Shown here: piece by piece, positions 17,998 to 26,090 of the stretch
Numbering within the stretch: position 1 is the first letter of the stretch
Layout of the letters: each line of letters starts with the position of its first letter
Assembly (NCBI GenBank): GCA_028284775.1
Contig: JANQRB010000015.1
Span: 1-64,000 of the forward strand
Source of the DNA: Candidatus Kapaibacterium sp.
GTDB lineage: Bacteria > Bacteroidota > Ignavibacteria > Kapaibacteriales > UBA7675
DNA length: 64,000 nucleotides
Direction of reading: 5' to 3'
Program-made: the position numbers and the translations under genes
Notes under the pieces: model-generated
Seen by the model: the letters and a program-made list of their open reading frames with translations, nothing else
Database searches by the model: none
What the model was told of the DNA's origin: nothing

Positions 17998-19413
17998 TTA
18001 TATTCTCACCGCTAATGCTGCCGTATCGATCGCTTCTCCCAACAGGATGGAAAAGTCTTTGGCTTCATAACACGTTCGTTCGGCGCCAAGGCATGACGCG
18101 CTGCCATTGCATATCAAATCGTCATACTGTCCGTTCGTCCGCAGCTCCGCGCGCCAGACCGATTCGCCTTCGCGCTGCAGCAGCAGGTCGCAGAATGCCA
18201 GCCAGACGTTGTTAAACAGGCAGGCTCCCCGGTAGATAGTAGTGCTCTGCAGTACGGGATCATAGATTACCACAAGCGCAGGTATTCGCCGCTTGTTAAC
18301 ATCGCGCAGCAAGGCGATCTGCGGCGATTGATCGAAAGGACGTCGGGTGTAATGTAGCAGCGTATAGTCGTCATAGCCGAGCTGCGTCACCTTCGCATGC
18401 CGTAGCGGGAGATTGATAGCCGCCTGCTCGGCCTGCAGCAGCGCTTCGAAGAGAAAAGCCATAATAAACGAAACAATCTCCGGCCGCCAAACCTGTTGCA
18501 GAGACCAGAAAAGTCGCCGCACGCTACAGCAGGCGGCACGCTGTTCGCCATCGCGCGTACATAGTTCGAATTCATTGCAGCGGAACAATCTGGCGGTGAC
18601 GGCATTAACCGCCTCGAGCTCGATTCGACCGAGATAGCCCTTCTTGCTTAAGTTGACATTGGTCCGCAGATAGCGTTTCCACTCGTTTTCAAGACTGTGA
18701 AGCACACGCTCATTGTCAAACTCTTCTTCTTCCTGGTTCAGCGTGACGGCTGCCGACATCAGCAAGGCTTCGCAGATCGCGCGTTTCCAGTTCGAATGAT
18801 AATACTCGGGCAGCGATGCCGGTCGGTGGAATTGCGCGCTGTGCAGCTTGGGAATTATGGCAAAAAGATGGTCGTAGGGCAGTCGGCGGCAGGCGCTCAG
18901 TTCCTCCACCTCTTCGAAAAGCGGCTGCAGAGACCCGATGGCCTCGCGTTCCTGAAACGATTCCAGATGCCTGCGAAAGACGGCGTTGGTGGCGCTATAG
19001 GTGCTTCCCACACCGGCAGACGGACATTCGTCATAGACTGCCTGGAAGTCATCCTGATTGCCGTTGCCGGCCAGGCCGATCAGTGCGGCCTGGCGCAGAC
19101 GCGGATTGAGATCGGCATCCGGATCGTCGCGCTCACCGCGAATCGTGTATTCGCCAAACTGCGGCAGGCTTTTGTCATCCGCGTAACAGGCACGCAAGAG
19201 CAAGTCAGCACAATAACAGTCGCCTGTCGGTTGCCTGCCCACGATTACATCAGGAGCCGCGCCCTGGACAAGCTCCTGATCGTGCAGGCCGAGCAGGGCA
19301 CGCAAGCGGTTGGAGCTTGCGACGGCAATCCGGTCGATCAGGACTGTGCCGCTGTATTCTTCTGTCGTCACATGCCGGGGCAGCAGTGAGCCGCTTAACA
19401 ATTCATCATTCAT
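17998..19413 (-). CDS. Unknown 471-aa protein in the VWA/kinase/PP2C operon
   Basis: No family recognised. The protein is soluble, with no signal peptide or membrane helix. The N-terminal third is mixed, the middle (about 165-350) mostly helical with an acidic run (NQEEEEFDNERV), and the C-terminal part has a strand-rich VVIYDPVLQSTTIYRGACLFNN stretch (split around YDP) and several cysteines. ATG 19413 has GGAGAG upstream, and only 22 bases separate it from the PP2C stop. Its fixed position between phosphatase and macro-like genes suggests it is the phospho-substrate or effector scaffold of the kinase/phosphatase pair. That is inference from order only. Confidence 0.8.
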   Translation of the reverse strand: MNDELLSGSLLPRHVTTEEYSGTVLIDRIAVASSNRLRALLGLHDQELVQGAAPDVIVGRQPTGDCYCADLLLRACYADDKSLPQFGEYTIRGERDDPDADLNPRLRQAALIGLAGNGNQDDFQAVYDECPSAGVGSTYSATNAVFRRHLESFQEREAIGSLQPLFEEVEELSACRRLPYDHLFAIIPKLHSAQFHRPASLPEYYHSNWKRAICEALLMSAAVTLNQEEEEFDNERVLHSLENEWKRYLRTNVNLSKKGYLGRIELEAVNAVTARLFRCNEFELCTRDGEQRAACCSVRRLFWSLQQVWRPEIVSFIMAFLFEALLQAEQAAINLPLRHAKVTQLGYDDYTLLHYTRRPFDQSPQIALLRDVNKRRIPALVVIYDPVLQSTTIYRGACLFNNVWLAFCDLLLQREGESVWRAELRTNGQYDDLICNGSASCLGAERTCYEAKDFSILLGEAIDTAALAVRI

Positions 19414-19435
19414 TTTTGCTCTCTCCGGGAGATTG

Positions 19436-20266
19436 TTAATTGTTTGTAGAATTGGACTTAAAAATCACTATGGCAAGATCGTCGACAAGTCGCGGAAAAC
19501 GAGCATTGTCCAGGCGACGTCTGAAGGCTTGCAGGGTGGCGTCTTCACCCAAGCGATTGAGAGTGCAGGTCTGTTCGTCATCCAGGAAGCCATCGAACCG
19601 CCGTCTGCCATCATCGCTGTTAATTACATGCGCCAGACCGTCGCTGGCAATCCAGATTCGTGACGTCCGCGGCAGCGCGCCCGCGGCATAGATCCGAAAC
19701 TGTTCCCGATCCGGCTGACGCCAGCGCAACAGCGACTCATTAAGATAGGCCGCCGCCGGAACCGCGTGCAGTTTGTCGTCAATGCCATAGTAGCCGTCGC
19801 CGACGCCGAAAATCCAATAACGCGAGCCGAGCAAGGCACATCCGACAACCGTAAACATCAGCGTATCGAGCACAAAAGCATGATAGCGCTCACGATCGCG
19901 TCGCAGGCTGAAACCCATACCGTTGCAGAGCTTGCGGAAGCGCTCATGAAGTTGCCGCCGCAAGCTCGCAAGGATCGGCTGTATGTCGAGTCGATCCCGA
20001 TCAACGGCATCAGCCAGGGCCCGGGCAAGCTCATTGGCAATCAGCTCAGCGCCAAGCCGCGCGCCGACGAGGTTGTGCGAGTAGCCGTTGCCTGCAGTAC
20101 TGCATCCATCGCAGACCACGGCTACTCTTACATCTCCGGCCGTTGCATGCCAGCAGGCGTCCTGCAGACCGAAGCCAAGCTTATGGTGCAAGGGCCCCTG
20201 ACGGACAACCGTGCCGATTGCAAAGTCTTCGGCTCCCTGGGCTTTCCTGTTGGCTGAAGCATTCAC
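19436..20266 (-). CDS. PP2C-family Ser/Thr protein phosphatase
   Basis: 276-aa metal-dependent phosphatase that should reverse the adjacent kinase. All PP2C metal positions are visible: QD near residue 36, VCDGCS (D53, G54), VGDGYYG (D157, G158), ASDG (D209, G210) and the C-terminal VDDLAIVIF (D262, D263). It is cytoplasmic, without a membrane helix. Translation probably starts at GTG 20266, which overlaps the kinase stop as GTGA (20263-20266), a strong sign of translational coupling. Together with the VWA and kinase genes it forms a TerY-P-like triad described by comparative genomics in stress and phage-response loci. Confidence 0.92.
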   Translation of the reverse strand: MNASANRKAQGAEDFAIGTVVRQGPLHHKLGFGLQDACWHATAGDVRVAVVCDGCSTAGNGYSHNLVGARLGAELIANELARALADAVDRDRLDIQPILASLRRQLHERFRKLCNGMGFSLRRDRERYHAFVLDTLMFTVVGCALLGSRYWIFGVGDGYYGIDDKLHAVPAAAYLNESLLRWRQPDREQFRIYAAGALPRTSRIWIASDGLAHVINSDDGRRRFDGFLDDEQTCTLNRLGEDATLQAFRRRLDNARFPRLVDDLAIVIFKSNSTNN

Positions 20267-21390
20267 GTTCGATCTTCCCCATGTTGAAGTTCACGAAGAA
20301 AAGACTCCTGCAGACTGGCGCGGATTCGCCGCCGTCGCGCCGGAACGCGTCTGATCATTGTGTGCATTAGTTGTTTAACAAAACCCTTCATGGACTCATC
20401 GCGCATATCGGGCTTCTCTCCTGCAAACAAGTCACTGCTTAGGGGCGTACTGTCTTCACGGGGCAGGTAGTCTTCGAGAGCGCTTGCGATCGGTAGCCGC
20501 GCCGCGGGGTCCGGCGAGAGAATCGCCACGAAAAAATCGAGCAATGCCGGTTTGTTCAGAAGCCAGTCGGCGCTGCGAACTGCGCTGCCCTTGTGAGCCA
20601 GCAGAGAGTGTTTAATAAACGGCCGGTAGTCACAAGCTTCGCCGCCCGGTGCTTCTTTCCAGGTGGCGGCCAGCGGCGCGCTCCAGGGATGATAACCCAT
20701 GAATAGCTCGAAAGCGATTACCGCCAGGGCCCACCAATCGCTTTGCGGACTAAACTGCGGCTGTGAAGCAAGTTGTACGGGACGCAAGGCGCGTGCCAGC
20801 GGATCGAGGTACTCGGGCGTATAAGTTTCACCCTCATAGTTCGGCATGGCGCATGAATCGAAATCGATAAGATAGGGCCGTTGATCGGCGATCAGGACGT
20901 TTTCCGGCTTCAGATCGCAGATTATAACCCGTTGGCGGTGCAGCGTCGTTATCACATCGCAGAGGTCGTACAGCACATTGGCTATCCGGCGATCCTGAAG
21001 GGATTGCTCGGCCTCGCTCAGGCCGGGATGCCAGCGCAGTGCATCCAGTGTCGCCGACTCCGGCAGGTAGCGCATACAGAAACCCGCCACGCTGCCTTCG
21101 ACATCGTTCTTAAAACGCAGCAGACGCTGCGGCGCCACCGCCAGACGATGAAAAACACCCAGCTTCTCCTGCGCACAGAGGATCGTCAGCTTTTCGTTCA
21201 GTCGCGTTGCCAGTGGCGCTTCGTAGTAGAGCTTTGCCACGCTTTCATCGCTGATCTTAAACACTTCGCCATCTTTGCCGCCGCCAAGGTAAGAGGCATT
21301 CGACAAGGTGTAATGCCGGCCATCGCTGTCAACAACTTCAGCGCCGGCATAATGGGCCTGAAATTCACGCTCATTAGTTTGCAAGTTCAT
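20263..21390 (-). CDS. Ser/Thr protein kinase (Hanks type)
   Basis: 375-aa soluble kinase. The glycine-rich loop is GGGKDGEV (36-43), the ATP lysine K53 (VAKLYY), the catalytic loop CDLKPEN (D159, K161, N164) and the metal-binding motif DFD rather than DFG (176-178). The C-lobe contains SDWWALAVIAFELFMG. The basic C-terminus has no zinc ribbon, unlike many TerY-P kinases. ATG 21390 has GAGGA upstream at 5-base spacing and overlaps the VWA stop by 17 bases; the frame is open to 21432. It overlaps the PP2C gene by 4 bases. It probably phosphorylates a component encoded in the same operon. Confidence 0.92.
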   Translation of the reverse strand: MNLQTNEREFQAHYAGAEVVDSDGRHYTLSNASYLGGGKDGEVFKISDESVAKLYYEAPLATRLNEKLTILCAQEKLGVFHRLAVAPQRLLRFKNDVEGSVAGFCMRYLPESATLDALRWHPGLSEAEQSLQDRRIANVLYDLCDVITTLHRQRVIICDLKPENVLIADQRPYLIDFDSCAMPNYEGETYTPEYLDPLARALRPVQLASQPQFSPQSDWWALAVIAFELFMGYHPWSAPLAATWKEAPGGEACDYRPFIKHSLLAHKGSAVRSADWLLNKPALLDFFVAILSPDPAARLPIASALEDYLPREDSTPLSSDLFAGEKPDMRDESMKGFVKQLMHTMIRRVPARRRRIRASLQESFLRELQHGEDRT

Positions 21391-22276
21391 GGTTGTCCTC
21401 AATAGATTCCTGGTTCGTAGCATTGCCGACAAGCATCCGAAGCGTATGCTGACTTGCAGCGGCGGATTCGGGCACTACGTCGCTCACCCCTTGCTCTGAT
21501 ACTCCCTGCTCTGTTGTTGTCGCGGAGCCGTCCGACTCAAGTATCCGGCTGGATACGAGGTCTATCATTTCCCGAATAGTCGAACTGGAAGCGTTGGCGT
21601 CGATCACTTCGTCTATGCCGATGCGATTGCCGATGGCGCGGTAGTCATAATTGCCAAGGCCAACAAGCGTTATGCGCGTGACAAAACCCTTTGCTTTAAC
21701 TTCTGCAACCACGTCGCGCAGCGCTTCGGCGCTCGTCTTACTGTGTTCGTCCTTACCGTCCGTCAGCACGACGATGCTGGAAACTACTTCCTGCCCCAGC
21801 TCACGGGCATTAAAGTGAACGGCTGTCAAAACCGCGATCGCTCTCATAATTGCATCATAAAGCGCCGTGCCGCCCGAGGGCTGATACAGCTCGTTGTTAA
21901 GGATCTTAACATCGGCATGTCGCGCAAAAGCGTCGGCGGGATCACACAAGGGCGAGAGTCCGTTCAGGATGTCGTCTACATTGTGATTAAAGAGAATCTG
22001 CCCGAAGTAGATTTCACGCGAGCGCTGCACGCCGAGCAGTGAATTAACAAGATGCTGCTGTGCGAGAATGAACTCGCGGCGCAGATCGCGTTCCTTGAAG
22101 CCGATTGAGGCGGACTTGTCAAGCAAGAGAATTGTAGGGCGGATCGTATTGCCGTCGAGGTATTCTTTTGCGATCGGCACAGCATCGGCTACTGACATCA
22201 GGCGCTCCGCCGTGCTGCGTTCCAACTCATCCATTGCCGTCAGTTCTTCGAGAATCTGCCGTTCAGTCTTAGACAT
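21374..22276 (-). CDS. TerY-like von Willebrand factor A domain protein
   Basis: 300-aa cytoplasmic VWA protein with a complete MIDAS: DKSAS (D53, S55, S57), T137 in GGTALYDA and D173 in LTDGKDE. The preceding 45 residues are helical, and the tail contains a duplicated EQGVS. Such single-domain VWA proteins pair with a kinase and PP2C phosphatase in TerY-P triads, where they are thought to scaffold the complex. ATG 22276 has TTAGGAG upstream and is preferred over the upstream ATG 22324. The gene is first of the tight five-gene run and starts 41 bases after the TIR-WD40 stop. Confidence 0.92.
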   Translation of the reverse strand: MSKTERQILEELTAMDELERSTAERLMSVADAVPIAKEYLDGNTIRPTILLLDKSASIGFKERDLRREFILAQQHLVNSLLGVQRSREIYFGQILFNHNVDDILNGLSPLCDPADAFARHADVKILNNELYQPSGGTALYDAIMRAIAVLTAVHFNARELGQEVVSSIVVLTDGKDEHSKTSAEALRDVVAEVKAKGFVTRITLVGLGNYDYRAIGNRIGIDEVIDANASSSTIREMIDLVSSRILESDGSATTTEQGVSEQGVSDVVPESAAASQHTLRMLVGNATNQESIEDNHELAN

Positions 22277-22316
22277 ACATACTCCTAAAGTGTTAAACAA
22301 AAACACCGTTAGGTGC

Positions 22317-24038
22317 TTACACAATTGTAAAATTCGATCGCTTGTGCGTTCGTTTGATTTCTATTTTACCGCAAAAGCCGAGATAGCGCTCATAGCCCTC
22401 GCCGACAACCTGATGCGCGGCGTTGAGCGCAAACCATTTGCCGCCTTCCAGAGCCAGGATCGTACCGAGCACATGACCGGTAGCCGCCTGACGTATCTCG
22501 ATGCTGCCGTCGCTTTTAACAATTCCCACGCCGCGTCGGCCCAATGCCGCCGTTGCGACCGGTGCGCCCGCAAATCGAGCCGACCAGCGGACGGAACCTT
22601 TCATCAGCTCGCGGGCCTGCAGGGAACGATCTTTCAGCCCTACAAAAAGGAGTCCCGCCGGGTGACGTGCCATGCAGCTAGGCAATACCGGCAGTTCAAT
22701 GCGTTTGCGAATGCCTTCGCCAACGCAGGTTCGCAGCACATAGGCCTGATCGGACTGTGTTGTTGACAGGTAAACGCCATTGTTGTTAAAGCCGATGAGA
22801 GCTGAAATGGCAGCTTTGTCATGTTCCCTGATACCGGGCAGACCTTCACCGCTTTGCCGGTCCCACACCAGCACTTCGCCGCGTTCGCTGCCTGCCAAAA
22901 CGTAACGGTCATTGCTGCAGAATGCGCCGCTTGTTAAATTCTGACCGACAGCCCGAAATGACTGCAGCGTGTGGTTAATGTCGTCGGAAGAAACGATCTG
23001 GATATGCTCGCTCTTGTTGATGAGGAGAAGCTGACTGCCCTGTTGGGTGTACTGCAGCGCTGCCAGAGATTCATGCGCGCGTTTTGCCTGCCGCTGTGTG
23101 GTGCCGTCGCGGGCGATGCGCCATATCTGCAGGCCGTGTTTCATTCCCGCCGCAACTTCCCAGCCGTCCGTCATCGTGCGAACCGCCAGCGAATGGGGAG
23201 CACCGAAGTCACGCTGCAGCCGATAAAATTTGTGCACGGAAAAGTCGCCGATCTGCCAGAGGTGAATAGTCGCATCATCGTGCAGCGTAGCCAGAAGTCT
23301 CCCGTCGGCGGAGCTGGCGATACAGCGGGCCGGAGCACAATCGCGGATCAGATCCGGGAGGTCCAGGAAGTCAGTCCGGGTGCCCTCGTACATGCGCCGA
23401 ATCTTGACAGCCGTATTTTGAGATACAGACTTTACGTTACGGCGCGTCAGCAGTTTTTTGCATTTGGCGTCGCTCAGGATGCGACGCAGTGGTTTGTTTA
23501 AGTCGCGCGCGAGTTCGGCAAGCCGTACCTCTTTCGCTGTCGTATTGTCAAGCGCCGCCTTTTCCCGCCCGGCACGGATGCGTATCGCCTGTCTCAGAAT
23601 ATGATCGTAGATATCCTTAAACAGCGCCTTCTGTTTGCCCGGCTCGGTGTAGTGCTCTTCTAGCGTGCCTTCGGTGGGCAAAAACTTATGCTGACGTAGC
23701 CAACGATAATCCCGCCAGTCGCAGCGCGATAAAATAACCGGCAGAACTACTTTGTCTTTTTCGTCGAAAGAGTCGAGGAATTCACGCACCTGCTGGCTGA
23801 TACAGTAGGCCGAACCCAGAAACAGATGACTGACGAGAACCAGAATGATATGCGACTCCCTGATCTGCAGTTCAATCGTCTCGTTCCATACATCGCCGGC
23901 TGCAATCTGTTCTTCCCACCAAAACTCAAGACCGCGATGTTCAAGAGGACGCAGATAGGAAAACAGACAATGTCGGCCTTTGACGTATTTTTCGTCACTC
24001 TGATCGTAGGCAACGAATACTTTAATTGTTGAAGCCAT
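22317..24038 (-). CDS. TIR-domain protein with C-terminal WD40-like propeller
   Basis: 573-aa protein. The TIR domain (about 5-150) has KVFVAYDQSDE, FWWEEQIAAGDVW, ILVLVSHLFLGSAYC and VVLPVILSRCDW, then the extension FLPTEGTLEEHY also found in the TIR of 24174-25931. At the position four residues after the YC cysteine, where many bacterial TIRs carry the catalytic Glu, it has Gln (Q83); E86 is nearby. Residues about 195-545 contain WD40-type repeats (ATLHDDATIHLWQI, YVLAGSERGEVLVWDR). ATG 24038 (MASTIK) is the likely start. Bacterial TIRs typically consume NAD or make signalling nucleotides; this one may instead be a sensor or partner TIR. Confidence 0.9.
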   Translation of the reverse strand: MASTIKVFVAYDQSDEKYVKGRHCLFSYLRPLEHRGLEFWWEEQIAAGDVWNETIELQIRESHIILVLVSHLFLGSAYCISQQVREFLDSFDEKDKVVLPVILSRCDWRDYRWLRQHKFLPTEGTLEEHYTEPGKQKALFKDIYDHILRQAIRIRAGREKAALDNTTAKEVRLAELARDLNKPLRRILSDAKCKKLLTRRNVKSVSQNTAVKIRRMYEGTRTDFLDLPDLIRDCAPARCIASSADGRLLATLHDDATIHLWQIGDFSVHKFYRLQRDFGAPHSLAVRTMTDGWEVAAGMKHGLQIWRIARDGTTQRQAKRAHESLAALQYTQQGSQLLLINKSEHIQIVSSDDINHTLQSFRAVGQNLTSGAFCSNDRYVLAGSERGEVLVWDRQSGEGLPGIREHDKAAISALIGFNNNGVYLSTTQSDQAYVLRTCVGEGIRKRIELPVLPSCMARHPAGLLFVGLKDRSLQARELMKGSVRWSARFAGAPVATAALGRRGVGIVKSDGSIEIRQAATGHVLGTILALEGGKWFALNAAHQVVGEGYERYLGFCGKIEIKRTHKRSNFTIV

Positions 24039-24071
24039 AGTTTCAGTCTGTTCAATTAGCAAACACGATTC

Positions 24072-24138
24072 AAAAAGCGGCCCCCGACGCCGGGAACGTG
24101 GGCATCAGGCAAGTGTCCGATTGTGACGTCAGGGGCCG
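24072..24138 (-). terminator. Terminator or attenuator between the two TIR genes
   Basis: On the minus strand CGGCCCCTGACG pairs with CGTCGGGGGCCG (12 bp, one G-U) across a 37-base loop and is followed by CTTTTTG. It lies just after the deiminase-TIR stop. The long loop makes it less typical, so it may reduce rather than stop read-through into the TIR-WD40 gene. Confidence 0.5.
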
Positions 24139-24173
24139 TGCGTGCGGACAGAGCACAGTTCCGGGCCGGCGGA

Positions 24174-25931
24174 TCAGTCTTCAGCGGCGCGTATGCGCTC
24201 GCCGATCACACGCAGATTTTTACGTATTTCCAGAAACAGTCTGGCCTGCCTTCCCTTGTCGTTATAATGCTCCTCCACCGTTTCGCCGTCGGTAGGTAGA
24301 AAGCGAATGCGGCGCAGCCACTCCGCGCGCTGCCACTCGCAGGCAGAGAGTATGATGGGTACGATCGGCATTCCGCGCCGCGAAGCCTGCTCTAAACACT
24401 CCCGCACTTCGGTGTTGCGGCAATAGTCGGAATCGAGAAAGTGTTGGCTGATCAGAAACAGCGCGATGTCGGCCTGTTTAATCTGACGGATGATAACCTG
24501 ATGCCAGACATCGCCTATGAGCAGATCGCGGTCGAACCAATACGTGAAGTTATCGTGCCGCAAGCCATCGAGTACCGTCAGCAGACGTTCTTTTGCCAGA
24601 TGCTGCGCGTCGGCGTGGCTGTAGCCGACAAAGATCTTAAGAGGACGCTGCGCCGAATCATTGACGGTCGCCGCAGAGCTCACTCGATCCTGCCATGGCT
24701 CATCCTGAACCTGGTCCCTTAGGTATGCACCGCGCCGCAAGACTTTGGTAATGCAGTGAAAGGAGCCCTTGTTGGCCGAACGATGAACGAAGGATTCGTC
24801 AACCATACGCACGCTGAAACCCTCGGCCCGGAAGACACGCCGTGCATCCTCTTCCGCCTGCGCGAAGACGTTTTTCCGGCCGTTCGCCGATCGTTCGTAG
24901 CGCGGCAGGTATACATTGCGCTGATCGTCGTAAACTTCGATTAAACAGTTGTTGTAGGGGCGGGCGATGAATCCGGTCGTGCCGCCCTCATCGTAGTCGA
25001 CAATCAAGGGCAGGCGAACAACGCGAAATTTCGTGCTTTGCGCGATACCTTCTTCCAGGCGCAGTGCAAGCTCATCCAGTCCGTCGCGCAGCAGCGCCAC
25101 CTGTTGCTGCTGCGTGCCGATGTTGACACAATAGCGTTCACGCACTTCACCGACAAAGATCAGCTCGCGCCCCGAAGGGTCTTTGCCGCCCAGCGTCAGG
25201 TAGAGATCGATATGATGCAGCAAGCCGTCCAGGCTGCGTAAAGCGCTTGGATTGCGCCACTGCTGTCCGCCATCCGGCGTCTGGTCGATCCAGATAACTT
25301 CGCGCACGCCAAGCCGCCGTTGAAAATCCTCCGTTAAGCGGCTGCGCACAAGTTCCCGATCATCACCGCGTACGAGATTGCGGTCAAGCAGGGTCCGGCC
25401 CGCAAGAACATAAGCGTCGCCGGCCAACAAGTCGCCTCCTTCGAACATGTACTTGGTCTTCGTGCTGCGCAGGTTCAGCTCGGCGGCCAGCATATCCGTA
25501 ATCCATGCGTTGCCGTCGCCGCGGCGCGGCTTGGTATTAAGCGCGCTCAACAGGGTCGGCGCGCCCTCTTCCTGCAGCACTGCCAGATGGTCCTGAGCCC
25601 ACTCCGAAATGCTGAGTTTTAGCCTGTCGTCGTAAACGACAACGCTCAGTCTGGGATCGTGGCAGCCGGCATACTCCAGCAAGTCCGCAGGCAGAAGTTG
25701 TACGGTCTGTTCGCGCTGAAAGCGCGAAGCATAAAAACCGGCTGCGTCATAGGGCGCCAGCAGCACATAGTGGACATCCGGCGGCAGACCGCGCTGAATG
25801 CCGTTGTAGATCCGGATCACATCCTGCGGTTCGCGCAGCAGACCCGGGTAGGTAAACAAAAGCTGCTTAATCTTGCCATAGACTGATGATACAACCGTAC
25901 TGCGCGCTAAGCCCATTGCTCTGTCCCGCAT
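24174..25931 (-). CDS. Pentein (agmatine/arginine deiminase-like) enzyme fused to a TIR domain
   Basis: 585-aa fusion. Residues about 15-405 match the guanidino-modifying pentein fold of agmatine deiminase/PAD: WAQD (111-114), FEGGD (E164, D167), HHID (H240, D242) and KGSFHCIT with the nucleophile C393. All expected catalytic positions are present, so an active hydrolase acting on a guanidino compound is likely. Residues 431-575 are a TIR domain (KIFVGYSHAD, YWFDRDLLIGDVW, LFLISQHFLDSDYC, IVPIILSACEW) with the Glu (E508) four residues after the YC cysteine, then RFLPTDGETVEEHY as in the neighbouring TIR-WD40 protein. Cytoplasmic. ATG 25931 or 25916 is possible. I know of no described system with this fusion. 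Confidence 0.88.
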   Translation of the reverse strand: MRDRAMGLARSTVVSSVYGKIKQLLFTYPGLLREPQDVIRIYNGIQRGLPPDVHYVLLAPYDAAGFYASRFQREQTVQLLPADLLEYAGCHDPRLSVVVYDDRLKLSISEWAQDHLAVLQEEGAPTLLSALNTKPRRGDGNAWITDMLAAELNLRSTKTKYMFEGGDLLAGDAYVLAGRTLLDRNLVRGDDRELVRSRLTEDFQRRLGVREVIWIDQTPDGGQQWRNPSALRSLDGLLHHIDLYLTLGGKDPSGRELIFVGEVRERYCVNIGTQQQQVALLRDGLDELALRLEEGIAQSTKFRVVRLPLIVDYDEGGTTGFIARPYNNCLIEVYDDQRNVYLPRYERSANGRKNVFAQAEEDARRVFRAEGFSVRMVDESFVHRSANKGSFHCITKVLRRGAYLRDQVQDEPWQDRVSSAATVNDSAQRPLKIFVGYSHADAQHLAKERLLTVLDGLRHDNFTYWFDRDLLIGDVWHQVIIRQIKQADIALFLISQHFLDSDYCRNTEVRECLEQASRRGMPIVPIILSACEWQRAEWLRRIRFLPTDGETVEEHYNDKGRQARLFLEIRKNLRVIGERIRAAED

Positions 25932-26090
25932 TGAGTGTTATGATACTAATAGTTGTTATACTAAATACCAGGCAGCGGGACACTGTGCGCGTTTGCTCCT
26001 GCAAAGCGATGGCAGTGACGCTCGGGCAGGACGCACGAAACATGCCCCGCCGCCTATTTACGGACCGATTTCCCTGTTCCTAAAGCTTCG

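Noticed and set aside
22303-22315. Small CACC/GGTG hairpin before a T-run between TIR-WD40 and VWA genes
   Set aside because: Stem of only 4 bp; not enough to call a terminator, and the genes are only 41 bases apart.
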